Of a DNA stretch of 64,000 nt, positions 33,306 to 41,472 are shown piece after piece. Source of the stretch: Streptomyces sp. WM6378 (lineage in GTDB: Bacteria; Actinomycetota; Actinomycetes; Streptomycetales; Streptomycetaceae); assembly GCF_001279695.1 (NCBI RefSeq), contig NZ_LGDD01000094.1, forward strand, positions 1 to 64,000. The letters are read 5' to 3'. The translations under genes were made by a program, and so were the position numbers. The notes below the pieces were generated by a model. That model had not been told where the DNA came from, searched no databases, and saw only the letters and a list, made by a program, of their open reading frames with translations. Position 1 is the stretch's first letter, and each line of letters starts with the position of its first letter.

Positions 33306-34490
33306 TTAGCGCTGCAGCACGAGGGCCAGGCCCTGGCCCACTCCGATGCAGAGGGCCGCGAGGCCCGTGCCGGAGCCGGCGGCGGCCAGCTGGTGGGCGA
33401 CGGCTCCGGCGAGCCGGGCGCCGGAGGCGCCGAGCGGGTGGCCGATGGCGATGGCGCCGCCGCGGGGGTTGACCACGGCGGGGTCGAGGCCGGGCCATTC
33501 GGCGAGGCAGCCGAGCGACTGGGCGGCGAACGCCTCGTTCAGCTCGAAGGTGGTGAGGTCGCCGAAGTCCCTGCCCGCCTTGGCGAGCGCCTTGTGGACG
33601 GCTTCGACCGGGCCGAGCCCGAAGAGCTGGGGCTCGATGCCGGTCACGGCGGAGCTGCGGATGCGGGCGAGCGGCTCACGGCCGGTGGCGCCCAGCCCCT
33701 CCTCGTCGACGAGGAGCAGGGCCGCGGCGCCGTCGTTGAGCGGCGAGGCGTTGCCCGCGGTCACCGAACCGTCCGTGCGGAAGGCGGGCTTGAGCCGGGC
33801 GAGCGCCTCCAGGGTGGAGGACTCCCGGATGCATTCGTCGCGGACCAGATCGACACCGTCGTACGGGACGACTTCGCCGTCGTACAGCCCCTTGGCCCAT
33901 GCCTCGGCGGCCTTGCGGTGGCTGTCGAGGGCGAAGGCGTCCTGCTGTTCGCGGGTGATGCCGTGCTTGTCGGCGATGAGTTCGGCGCCCTCGCCGAGGG
34001 CGACCGTCCACTCGGCGGGCATCTTCGGGTTGGTCATGCGCCAGCCGAGGGTGGTCGAGTACATCTGCTGGTGGCCGGCGGGGAAGGCGCGCTCGGGCTT
34101 CTGGACGACCCAGGGGGCGCGGGACATCGACTCGACGCCGCCCGCGACGGCGATCGAGGCGTCGCCGACGGCGATGGCGCGGGCCGCCTGGATCACGGCT
34201 TCGAGGCCGGAGCCGCAGAGGCGGTTGACAGTGACGCCCGGAACCGAGACGGGCAGCCCGGCGAGCAGCACTGCCATGCGGGCCACGTCGCGGTTGTCCT
34301 CCCCCGCGCCGTTGGCGTCGCCGAAGTACACGTCGTCGATGCGGGCCGGGTCGAGCTCCGGGGTGCGCTCCACCAGCGACCTGACCACGTGCGCGGCGAG
34401 GTCGTCGGGCCGCACCGGGGCGAGCGCACCCCCGAACTTGCCGATCGGGGTGCGGACGGCGTCGACGATGTACACGTCGCGGATGCTCAT
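33306..34490 (-). CDS. Thiolase (beta-ketoadipyl-CoA / acetyl-CoA C-acyltransferase)
   Basis: 394 aa from ATG 34490 with GGGAGAG upstream. Complete thiolase signature: VNRLCGSGLEAV (acyl-enzyme Cys near 90), NEAFAAQSLG, GGAIAIGHPLGASGARL (catalytic His) and the C-terminal LCIGVGQGLALVL (second Cys). The NGAGEDNRDVARMAVLLAGLP stretch is typical of PcaF-type degradative thiolases, which cleave 3-oxoadipyl-CoA to succinyl-CoA and acetyl-CoA. It precedes the aldehyde dehydrogenase gene on the same strand. Confidence 0.92.
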   Translation of the reverse strand: MSIRDVYIVDAVRTPIGKFGGALAPVRPDDLAAHVVRSLVERTPELDPARIDDVYFGDANGAGEDNRDVARMAVLLAGLPVSVPGVTVNRLCGSGLEAVIQAARAIAVGDASIAVAGGVESMSRAPWVVQKPERAFPAGHQQMYSTTLGWRMTNPKMPAEWTVALGEGAELIADKHGITREQQDAFALDSHRKAAEAWAKGLYDGEVVPYDGVDLVRDECIRESSTLEALARLKPAFRTDGSVTAGNASPLNDGAAALLLVDEEGLGATGREPLARIRSSAVTGIEPQLFGLGPVEAVHKALAKAGRDFGDLTTFELNEAFAAQSLGCLAEWPGLDPAVVNPRGGAIAIGHPLGASGARLAGAVAHQLAAAGSGTGLAALCIGVGQGLALVLQR

Positions 34491-34637
34491 CGGGTCTCTC
34501 CCACGGATCTCCTCACCGGTTCGGGGCCGCCACGGCGGCCTGTTCGCCCAGTGAAGTGATGTTCATGAATGGCTGCGCCCGAGTCTCTGCCCACCGCAGT
34601 CCGCTGTCAACGGGCCCCGGCCACAACGCGATCACCG

Positions 34638-34931
34638 TCACGGCCGGGCCGGGACCTCCCTGAGCACCACGCCGAGCCCGATGTCCAGTTCGGACCCGTC
34701 GACGAGCACCGCCTCGACAGCTCGGGTGGCGGAGTCGATCTCGGCCTCGATGCCGTGCCCGGCGTACCGCGGATAGCCCGAGACCCCCCACTCACCGGTT
34801 GCCTCGACGACGGCGGACCGCACGGCGCTGTCCACCACCGAGGCATCGCCCCGGTCCTCGACGTGCTCGGGAACGAGCAGGATCTCGAAACGCTGGGGGT
34901 GGCGACTGGCGCGCTGCGGTTGGTTGCTCAT
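34638..34931 (-). CDS. Hypothetical protein, 97 aa
   Basis: ATG 34931 to stop 34638. The chain is balanced in composition (EILLVPEHVEDRGDASVVDSA) and has two predicted beta-alpha units, unlike the Arg/Ala/Pro-rich shadow frames around it. There is no signal peptide or known motif, and the ribosome site GGAG is too close to the ATG to be convincing. It may be leaderless. Divergent from the lipoprotein at 35119. Function unknown. Confidence 0.6.
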   Translation of the reverse strand: MSNQPQRASRHPQRFEILLVPEHVEDRGDASVVDSAVRSAVVEATGEWGVSGYPRYAGHGIEAEIDSATRAVEAVLVDGSELDIGLGVVLREVPARP

Positions 34932-35118
34932 GCTCCGACGCTAAACACCCGGGGGCCCGACCGCACGCCGCCGCGTCCCGCGCACCTCGCAAGTCCCAGC
35001 CGACACGATCAAGTCACCTGGAGACGGCTAAGTCGTCACAACCCGACCACATCGGTCGCGGCTGGTCGGCACTGCGCCCACACTGCGACCCTCAACCATG
35101 CACCATCTGGGGGGCACC

Positions 35119-35697
35119 ATGCGTCGCACCATCGCCCATGCCATCAGCTCAGGCGTGCTTCTCCTCCTCGCGGGCACCGCCTGCACAAGTGGAAACACGG
35201 TCACCACCAAGCCCAACGACAGCAAACCCTCGGCGACCGGGTCGTCCCGGGCCGCACAGTCCACAGCGGGCCGCCCGAAGACCGCCGCTGTCGGCGACAC
35301 CATCACCCTCAAGGGAACAAGCAAGGGCGCGCAACTCGACGTCACGGTCAAGCGGTGGCTCGACCCGGCCGTGAGCGCCAATGGGTTCTTGGCTCCGAAG
35401 GACGGGAATCGGTGGGTGGCGGCGCAGTTCGAGCTAGTCAACACCGGCTCGGCCGCCTATGAGGACAGCCCATCGAACGGGTCGCAGGTCGCCGACACCT
35501 CTGGTCAGCGGTTCCACACGACGTTCGGTGAGATCACCGCCGGGCCGCTGATGCCCGCGGCCGCCAAGGTTGCGCCCGGCGACAAGGCCCTCGGCTGGAT
35601 CCTGTTCGAGGTGCCGAAGACGTCGAAGATCGCCACCGTGCAGTTCACCATGGACAGCGGGTTCGCCGACCAGACGGGCCAGTGGTCCGTGAAGTAG
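35119..35697 (+). CDS. DUF4352-like secreted lipoprotein
   Basis: 192 aa from ATG 35119, with GGGGGGCACC upstream; seven extra residues from 35098 lack support. The lipobox LLLLAGTAC places the lipid-anchored Cys near 22. After a Ser/Thr/Lys linker, a beta-sandwich begins AAVGDTITLKGTSKGAQLDVTVKRWLDP and continues RWVAAQFELVNTGSAAYEDSPSNG, as in DUF4352/telomeric-repeat-like Ig folds of Gram-positive lipoproteins. Such proteins sit on the outer face of the membrane; roles are mostly unknown. Confidence 0.82.
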   Translation: MRRTIAHAISSGVLLLLAGTACTSGNTVTTKPNDSKPSATGSSRAAQSTAGRPKTAAVGDTITLKGTSKGAQLDVTVKRWLDPAVSANGFLAPKDGNRWVAAQFELVNTGSAAYEDSPSNGSQVADTSGQRFHTTFGEITAGPLMPAAAKVAPGDKALGWILFEVPKTSKIATVQFTMDSGFADQTGQWSVK

Positions 35698-35739
35698 CCC
35701 CGCCTCGGGCGCCCCGGCTGGCAAGGCCGAGGCGTCCAC

Positions 35740-36762
35740 TCAGCTCGACTCGCGCGGCAGCGCCCTGGCCCCCATCAGGTCGTGCCGCTCCGGGGTGCCG
35801 TCCGGGTCGCGCACCACGCGGTCGACCAGCTCGGCCAGGTGGCGGCCGGTCACCATCTCCACGTGGACCGTGCTCAGGCGGGGGCGCAGCAGTCGGCCGA
35901 GCAGGAGGTCGTCCGCGCCGATCACCGCGGTCTCACCGGGGACATCGATGTCAGCGTCCTGGAGGGCGCTCATCAGGAGCATCGCGTACTCGTCGTTGTA
36001 GGCGAACACCGCGTCGAGGCCCAACTCGCGCCAGCGGCCCGCCAGTTCGGCCGCCGACTCCTCCGTGTACGCCATCGTCACCGGCTCGATCACCGCGTCG
36101 GTGCCGTGCGCGGCCTTGCGGGCGCCGGCCAGGCGGGGCTTGGAGAAGAGTTCGAGGCCGAGCTCCTCGGGGATCAGCACGCCAATGCGGCGGCGGCCCC
36201 GCTCACGGAGGTGGGCCACCGCGCTCTCGCCGATCTCGCGCTGGTCCATCACGAGCGCGTGGGCGCCCTCGACGCGCTGCGGGCCGAGCGTTATGACCGC
36301 CCGGGCCCCGGAGCGCTTGAGGAGTTGGACGCCCTGCGGGGTGAGTTCGATCTCGCCGAGCGAGACCACGGCGACCGGCCGCAGTTCGGCCCACGCGCGG
36401 GCCGCCTCGTCCGCGCCGAGCCCGAGGCTGCCGTACTGGACGACCGTGTAGTCCAGCCGGCGCAGCTCCCACTGGAGCTCGTTGAAGAACCGGCTGTAGA
36501 GCGGGCCGACCGGGATGTGGGCCGTGGGCAGCAGCACGATCCGGGTGTGGCCGGCGCGCAGGCTGCGGGCCGCGGCGTGCGGGACATAGCCCAGCTCCTC
36601 GGCGGCGGCGCGGACGCGGACCCGGGTGGGTTCGCTGATCCGCACAGCCGAGGTGTTGTTGAGTACGTAGCTCACGGTCGCCCGCGAGACCCCGGCCAGG
36701 CGGGCCACATCGGCGCTGGTCGGGACGGGACGGTCGGCAGGCTGCTTGGGTGTCTGGCTCAT
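35740..36762 (-). CDS. LacI family transcriptional regulator
   Basis: 340 aa from ATG 36762 (ATG 36774 adds four residues; neither has an ideal ribosome site). The HTH is PTSADVARLAGVSRATVSYVLNNTSAVRISEPTR followed by the hinge ELGYVPHAAARSLRAGHT. The effector domain is a periplasmic-binding fold (VVQYGSLGLG, ALVMDQREIGESAVAHLRERG, AVFAYNDEYAMLLMSAL). It is divergent from an MFS transporter and alpha/beta hydrolase, which it probably represses through the palindrome at 36849. Confidence 0.92.
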   Translation of the reverse strand: MSQTPKQPADRPVPTSADVARLAGVSRATVSYVLNNTSAVRISEPTRVRVRAAAEELGYVPHAAARSLRAGHTRIVLLPTAHIPVGPLYSRFFNELQWELRRLDYTVVQYGSLGLGADEAARAWAELRPVAVVSLGEIELTPQGVQLLKRSGARAVITLGPQRVEGAHALVMDQREIGESAVAHLRERGRRRIGVLIPEELGLELFSKPRLAGARKAAHGTDAVIEPVTMAYTEESAAELAGRWRELGLDAVFAYNDEYAMLLMSALQDADIDVPGETAVIGADDLLLGRLLRPRLSTVHVEMVTGRHLAELVDRVVRDPDGTPERHDLMGARALPRESS

Positions 36763-36848
36763 CGCGATCGGCATCTTTCCAGACGCATCCCGCTCGGGGT
36801 CTAGCGGATGGCCTGAATTCGATGCTACACAGTGCTTACACGAGCAAT

Positions 36849-36860
36849 TGACACGTGTCA
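36849..36860. promoter_or_regulatory. Palindromic LacI-type operator overlapping a -35 box
   Basis: TGACACGTGTCA is a perfect 12-bp palindrome with a central CG, as expected for LacI-family sites. It overlaps a consensus TTGACA (36848-36853) pointing right toward the MFS gene, and lies 87 bp upstream of the LacI-family gene. Confidence 0.6.
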
Positions 36861-37010
36861 CCAAACCCATCAGATGGCCTCGCCCCTTGCGGTCACCGGT
36901 GTCACGCAGGCGACCTTCCAGCACGGGACCCCTCAATTCCGGCCGGTCAGGACGCCACCCCGCGCCGCTCGTGCACCCCTCATCCGCCTCCTCACTCCTC
37001 GGAGGGCAGC

Positions 37011-38258
37011 GTGGCCCTTTCCTCCCCCGGCACCGGCATCCCGGTGGCCGTCACCGCCCCGGCTCCCCGGCCCGCACGCGGGCTGCTTCCGCTGCTCCTG
37101 CTCGGCAACACCGCCATGTACGCCCTCTACATCGGCGTGCCCGGCGTGCTGCTCGCGCTCCAGATCGAGCACATCGACGCGGCGCACAAGGTCGCCGACT
37201 TCGGTCTCGTCTCGGGTGTCTCGGCGATCTTCGCGACCGTGTTCAACCCGGTGGCGGGCGCGCTCTCCGACCGCTCGGGGCGCCGCAATCCCTGGATCCT
37301 CGGCGGCGGCCTGCTCGCGCTGCCGGTGATGTTCCTGCTCGGCACGGTCCACACGATCCTGCTGGTCACCATCGTGTGGTGTCTGGGCCAGGCCGTCCTC
37401 AACGTCTACCAGGCCGCCCTCACCTCGGTCGTCCCCGACCGGGTGCCGATGGCCGCGCGCGGCAAGGCGTCGGCCGCGGTCGGGCTCGGGCTGCCGTTCG
37501 GCTCGACCATCGGCGCGCTGCTCGGCGCGGCCTTCTCCGACCACTACCGCACCGGCTACCTGCTCTTCGGCGCGCTCGTCGCGGCCGCCGCGGTGATCTT
37601 CACCGCCGGTACGCGCGAGGAGCGGCGGCCCGCCAGGACACCGCTGCCCGTCGCACGACAGCTCGCCGCGTTCACCGAAGCGCTGCGCGACCACGACTTC
37701 CGTTGGGCGTTCATCGGCCGCGCGCTGCTCGTGCTCGGCTACTTCGCGGTGGCTGGATATCAGCTGTACATCCTCCAGGACCACACCCAGCTGCCCGCCG
37801 GGTTGGAGCCCGAGCAGGCCGTGGCGATCCTGATGCCCGTCAACGCGCTCGCCATGGTCGTCTCGACGGTGCTCGGGGGCTGGCTGTCCGACCGGCACGA
37901 CCGCCGCAAGCTGTTCGTCGGCGCGTCGGCCGCGCTGTCCGCGGCAGCCCTCGTCATCCCGGCCGTTTCGCCGGGCTGGCCCGCCATGATCGCGTTCTCG
38001 GTCGTCAACGGCCTCGGCTTCGGCTGCTACATGGCGGTCGACACCGCGCTGGTCACCCTGGTCCTGCCGAAGGCCGAGGACGCCGCCCGCGACATGGGCG
38101 TCCTGAACGTCGCCAACGCGGGCCCGCAGATCGTCGCCCCCTTCGCGGCCTCGCTGATCGTCACGGTCAGCGGCGGCTACACCGCACTCTTCCTGGCCGG
38201 AGCGGCGCTCTCGGTCCTGGGCGCGCTCGCGGTGCGCCCGATCAGGTCCGTGCGCTGA
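37011..38258 (+). CDS. MFS transporter (sugar/drug type)
   Basis: 415 aa from GTG 37011 with GGAGGG immediately upstream. Twelve helices; the loop between helices 2 and 3 reads NPVAGALSDRSGRRNPWILGG, an MFS motif A that resembles the DRxGRR-P-I/Y form of disaccharide or SLC45-like carriers. LacI-type control from the divergent gene supports a sugar or glycoside substrate. The alpha/beta hydrolase 160 bp downstream may process what it moves; this is inference. Confidence 0.85.
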   Translation: MALSSPGTGIPVAVTAPAPRPARGLLPLLLLGNTAMYALYIGVPGVLLALQIEHIDAAHKVADFGLVSGVSAIFATVFNPVAGALSDRSGRRNPWILGGGLLALPVMFLLGTVHTILLVTIVWCLGQAVLNVYQAALTSVVPDRVPMAARGKASAAVGLGLPFGSTIGALLGAAFSDHYRTGYLLFGALVAAAAVIFTAGTREERRPARTPLPVARQLAAFTEALRDHDFRWAFIGRALLVLGYFAVAGYQLYILQDHTQLPAGLEPEQAVAILMPVNALAMVVSTVLGGWLSDRHDRRKLFVGASAALSAAALVIPAVSPGWPAMIAFSVVNGLGFGCYMAVDTALVTLVLPKAEDAARDMGVLNVANAGPQIVAPFAASLIVTVSGGYTALFLAGAALSVLGALAVRPIRSVR

Positions 38259-38416
38259 GAGACGTACGGGTCCGGGGTCGGCGCACACCTGACGGTCGCG
38301 CCGGTCCGGGATCCGTATCCGTACGGTTTCGGGGCGGGCCCGCGCCTGACCGCCGCCCGCCCCGGCCCCGTACACCGACCGCCCGACAGCAACCACCCGC
38401 ACCGAAAGGCACCACC

Positions 38417-39112
38417 GTGCAGCTCAACACCCGCACCTGGGGAGAGGGCGACCGCGTCGCGCTCCTGATCCACGGAATCATGGCGGACCACCGCACCTGG
38501 CGGAAGGTCGGTCCCGCGCTCGCCGAGCGGGGCTACCGCGCCATCGCGGTGGACCTGCGCGGCCACGGAGCGAGCGGGCGCGGCGAGTACACCGCCGAGC
38601 TCTTCGCCGACGACCTCGTCGAAACCCTCCCGGCCGGCGCCGAGTTGGCGATCGGCCACTCCCTCGGCGGGCTCTCCCTGTCGCTCGCCGCCGAGCGGCT
38701 GCGGCCGGCCCGGGCGGTCTACTCGGACCCCGCCTGGCACGTCAACTCCCCTCAGAAGACGGCCAGTCCGGAAGTCTTCGCCCTGTTCAAGACGGCGACC
38801 CGGGCCACGGTCGCGGGGCTCAACCCGCGCTGGGAGGCCGAGGACGTCGACATCGAACTGGAGACACTGAGGGTCTGGGACGAGAACACCGCGCTCGGCC
38901 TCGCCCCGATGTTCGGCACGGACCAGGCCCCCGCGAGGGCCGTCGTCCCCTCGCTCGTCCAGTTCGCCGATGCGAGCTTCCTGTACGACGCGGGCGAGGC
39001 GGCCCGCCTCGAAGCCCGCGGTTTCGAGGTCCGTACGGTCAAGGGCGCCGGGCACACCATCCACCGCGACGACTTCGAGGGGTTCATGGCGTCGCTGGAC
39101 GGGTGGATCTGA
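38417..39112 (+). CDS. Alpha/beta hydrolase
   Basis: 231 aa from GTG 38417 with AAAGG seven bases upstream. LIHGIMADHRTW forms the oxyanion loop, DLRGHGASGRG follows, the nucleophile elbow is AIGHSLGGLSLSLA (GHSLG), and the C-terminal VKGAGHTIHRDDFEGF supplies the catalytic His. An acidic residue for the triad lies before FADASFLYD. Many family members are esterases or epoxide hydrolases, and the substrate is unknown. It follows the MFS gene and is probably in the same LacI-controlled unit. Confidence 0.88.
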   Translation: MQLNTRTWGEGDRVALLIHGIMADHRTWRKVGPALAERGYRAIAVDLRGHGASGRGEYTAELFADDLVETLPAGAELAIGHSLGGLSLSLAAERLRPARAVYSDPAWHVNSPQKTASPEVFALFKTATRATVAGLNPRWEAEDVDIELETLRVWDENTALGLAPMFGTDQAPARAVVPSLVQFADASFLYDAGEAARLEARGFEVRTVKGAGHTIHRDDFEGFMASLDGWI

Positions 39113-39175
39113 CGATTCGTCAAACACGCCGGGCGGCAGGGCATCCCCACGGCCCTGCCGCCCGGCGCCGGGTCG

Positions 39176-39432
39176 TCACTCGGGCAGGTCGTCGACCTTG
39201 GCGACGACGATGCCGAACAGGTCCGTGATCGCGGTGAGCGCGGCGGTCTGGAGGGCGGCCGCGGGCAGCACCGTGCCGTCGGGGGCGGCGAGGGCCACGT
39301 CCTCGCCCTGGTCCTCGGCCACCAGCGCCAGCGCGAGGTCCAGGCAGGCGCTGATCTCCGCACCAGCAAGGTGTCAACCCGCGCGCCGACCTCGTCGAAG
39401 GACCAGTGGCTGCAATGACGATTCCCTGTCAC
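39176..39432 (-). pseudogene. Frameshifted small gene (about 86 aa ancestral product)
   Basis: From ATG 39432 the minus strand reads FDEVGARVDTLLV and then degenerates into Arg/Trp/Pro-rich frame. A one-base shift near 39370 restores a sensible protein, GAEISACLDLALALVAEDQ through ALTAITDLFGIVVAKVDDLPE, ending at TGA 39176. The repaired product is acidic, helical and free of known motifs. Either the gene is newly broken or one base is missing from the assembly. Confidence 0.55.
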
Positions 39433-39506
39433 ATCCGGACACGGGACTGGACCATCCGCTCGCCGGAGCCCCGTCGCCGCATGGCCTCTCGGGTTACGCT
39501 CCCCCG

Positions 39507-39722
39507 ATGAGCGAGGACATGGTGGGGCTGCTCGGGCGGGTGACCGGAACGATCGGGCCCGGGCTCGTGGGCGAGGTCATCGTCAGGATCCGGGGCGGGG
39601 CCGAGCACTTCCTGGCCCACCCCGCGCCGGGCACCGGCCGGATCGAGACGGGGACGGTCGTGACGGTGGTGGAATACCTGCCCCCACGCACGGTGTACGT
39701 GATGGCCGCATACGACAACTGA
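39507..39722 (+). CDS. NfeD-like OB-fold protein (soluble, short)
   Basis: 71 aa from ATG 39507. The sequence MVGLLGRVTGTIGPGLVGEVIVRIRGGAEHFLAHP with later GTVVTVVEYLPPRTVYVMAAYD matches the OB-fold of NfeD C-terminal domains (GxxGxA...P.GxV). It lacks the membrane helices of full NfeD and of B. subtilis YuaF. NfeD proteins work with SPFH scaffold proteins. Here the flotillin gene starts 142 bp downstream, so this is probably its partner, perhaps recruited as a soluble subunit. Confidence 0.75.
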   Translation: MSEDMVGLLGRVTGTIGPGLVGEVIVRIRGGAEHFLAHPAPGTGRIETGTVVTVVEYLPPRTVYVMAAYDN

Positions 39723-39864
39723 GCGCTCCCACGCTCAAGTTGACCTGCGCTTTCACCAGTGCGTATCAAGATTGCGACAAGGAATCGTCAGCGTCTTCAC
39801 GCCACCCGCGGCCGGGAGCAAACTCCCTCCATCAGTGCCGAGCGGCACTGCATGAAGGGGGCGC

Positions 39865-41358
39865 ATGCCGATGGTCATCGGCGTCGCGGCGGGACTGGTT
39901 CTCGCCGCCATCATCGTTCTGGTCGGCCTGTTCAAGCTGATGTGGCGGGTGGCCGAACCGAACGAAGCACTCGTCATCTCCGGTTCGAAGCACCGGACCG
40001 AGGGGCTCGGCGAGGGCATGGGGTTCCGGATCGTCACGGGTCGCGGAACCCTCGTACTGCCTGGTGTGCAGGCGGTCAGGAAGCTGTCGCTCGATCTCAA
40101 CGAGACCGAGCTTTCGGTGGACTGTGTGACGCAGCAGGGCATTCCGCTGAAGGTGCGGGGCGTGGTCATCTTCAAGGTGGGCGACGACTTCGTGTCGATC
40201 GCCAACGCGGCCCGCCGCTTCCTCGACCAGCAGCGCATGATGGCGGAGCGGGTGCACAACGTCTTCGCCGGTCATCTCCGTTCCATCGTGGGTGGGTTGA
40301 CGGTCGAGGACATGATCCGGGACCGGGAGAAGCTCACCGGGCAGACCCGGGCCGCGTGCGGTACAGAGATGGAGAAGCTCGGCCTGATCGTCGACTCGTT
40401 GCAGATCCACGAGATCGAGGACCCGACCGGGTACATCAAGAACCTGGCGATGCCGCACGCGGCCGCGGTGCAGCGCGACGCGCGGATCGCTCAGGCCGAG
40501 GCGAACCTGCGGGCCACCGAGGCCGAGCAGGCCGCGTTCGCGCGGATGTCGGAGGCGACCCGGGACAGCGAGATCCTCCAGGCCGGCTATCAGGCCGAGC
40601 GGGACAAGGCCGCGGCGAGCTCACGGCAGGCGGGCCCGCTCGCGGACGCCGCCGCCCGACAGGAGGTCGTGGTCCAGGAGACCCGGGTCGCCGAGCTGGA
40701 GGCGCAGCGCCGTGAGCAGCAGCTCCAGGCGGATGTGCGCAAGCCGGCCGATGCCCAGGCGTACGAGAAGCGGACGCTGGCCGAGGCCGAGCGTGACGCC
40801 CGCATCTCGGCCGCGCAGGCCAAGGCGAAGGAGACCGAGCTCGCGGCGGCGGCCGAGGCGACCCGGGTCAAGACGGCCGCGGCCGCCGAGGCCCAGGCCA
40901 CCGAGGCGCGCGGGCTCGCGGCCGCGAAGGCGACCCGGGCGACGGGCGAGGCCGAGGCGTCGGCGACGCAGGCCAAGGGCCTCGCGCAGGCAGAGTCAGC
41001 GAAGGCCCAGGGCCTCGCGGAGGCCGAGGCCATCAAGGCACGCGCGGCGGCCCTCGCGGAGAACCAGGAGGCCGTCGTCGCCCAGCAGCTCGCCGAGAAC
41101 TGGCCGCAGATCGTGGAGGCGGGCGCTTCCGCCTTCGGCAATGTGGAGCACATGGTGCTGCTCAACGGCGCCGAGGGCATGTCGGAGATGTTCGCGAAGG
41201 CCCTGACGATGGGCGGCACGGGTCTGGGACTGGCGCGGCAGCTCCTCGCGTCGATGAACCAGAACGGCGATTCCCCCAACGGGCATGCTCCGGGCGCGAG
41301 TTCACCCCCCTCCAAGTCGATACCGATCACGGAGGAGGTCCGGCTGGGCGACAAGTAG
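39865..41358 (+). CDS. floT: Flotillin-like SPFH-domain membrane scaffold
   Basis: 497 aa from ATG 39865 with GAAGGGGGC upstream. One N-terminal helix (about 3-27), then the SPFH domain: EALVISGSKHRTEGLGEGMGFRIVTGRGT, DCVTQQGIPLKVRGVVIFKVGDD and QTRAACGTEMEKLGLIVDSLQIHEIED. Residues about 195-400 are a long Ala/Glu/Arg coiled coil with recurring AEAE/ATEA units, the flotillin domain. The C-terminus ends with a disordered Ser/Pro tail. Flotillins organise membrane microdomains in Gram-positive bacteria. It is preceded by the NfeD-like gene and followed by a strong terminator. Confidence 0.93.
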   Translation: MPMVIGVAAGLVLAAIIVLVGLFKLMWRVAEPNEALVISGSKHRTEGLGEGMGFRIVTGRGTLVLPGVQAVRKLSLDLNETELSVDCVTQQGIPLKVRGVVIFKVGDDFVSIANAARRFLDQQRMMAERVHNVFAGHLRSIVGGLTVEDMIRDREKLTGQTRAACGTEMEKLGLIVDSLQIHEIEDPTGYIKNLAMPHAAAVQRDARIAQAEANLRATEAEQAAFARMSEATRDSEILQAGYQAERDKAAASSRQAGPLADAAARQEVVVQETRVAELEAQRREQQLQADVRKPADAQAYEKRTLAEAERDARISAAQAKAKETELAAAAEATRVKTAAAAEAQATEARGLAAAKATRATGEAEASATQAKGLAQAESAKAQGLAEAEAIKARAAALAENQEAVVAQQLAENWPQIVEAGASAFGNVEHMVLLNGAEGMSEMFAKALTMGGTGLGLARQLLASMNQNGDSPNGHAPGASSPPSKSIPITEEVRLGDK

Positions 41359-41427
41359 CGTACGGATACCCGACGTTTGTCACCGTGCGCAGCCATAGTC
41401 TCAAGTGACCTGGGCGATAGGTGAGTT

Positions 41428-41456
41428 GGCCCCCGTCCGGCATTCGGACGGGGGCC
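41428..41456. terminator. Bidirectional hairpin terminator
   Basis: A perfect 12-bp stem, GGCCCCCGTCCG with its complement, and a GCATT loop, followed by TTTC on the plus strand. It separates the flotillin gene from the convergent permease (stop at 41473) and can serve both. Confidence 0.85.
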
Positions 41457-41472
41457 TTTCCGTGGAAGCGGC

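Noticed and set aside
34513..34791. 92-aa minus-strand ORF overlapping the 97-aa hypothetical gene
   Set aside because: Out of frame with the better-composed 34638-34931 gene and dominated by Arg/Gly/Ala.
40712..41206. Ser/Arg/Pro repeat ORF inside the flotillin gene
   Set aside because: A plus-strand out-of-frame reading of the Ala/Glu coiled-coil repeat; repetitive only because of codon periodicity.
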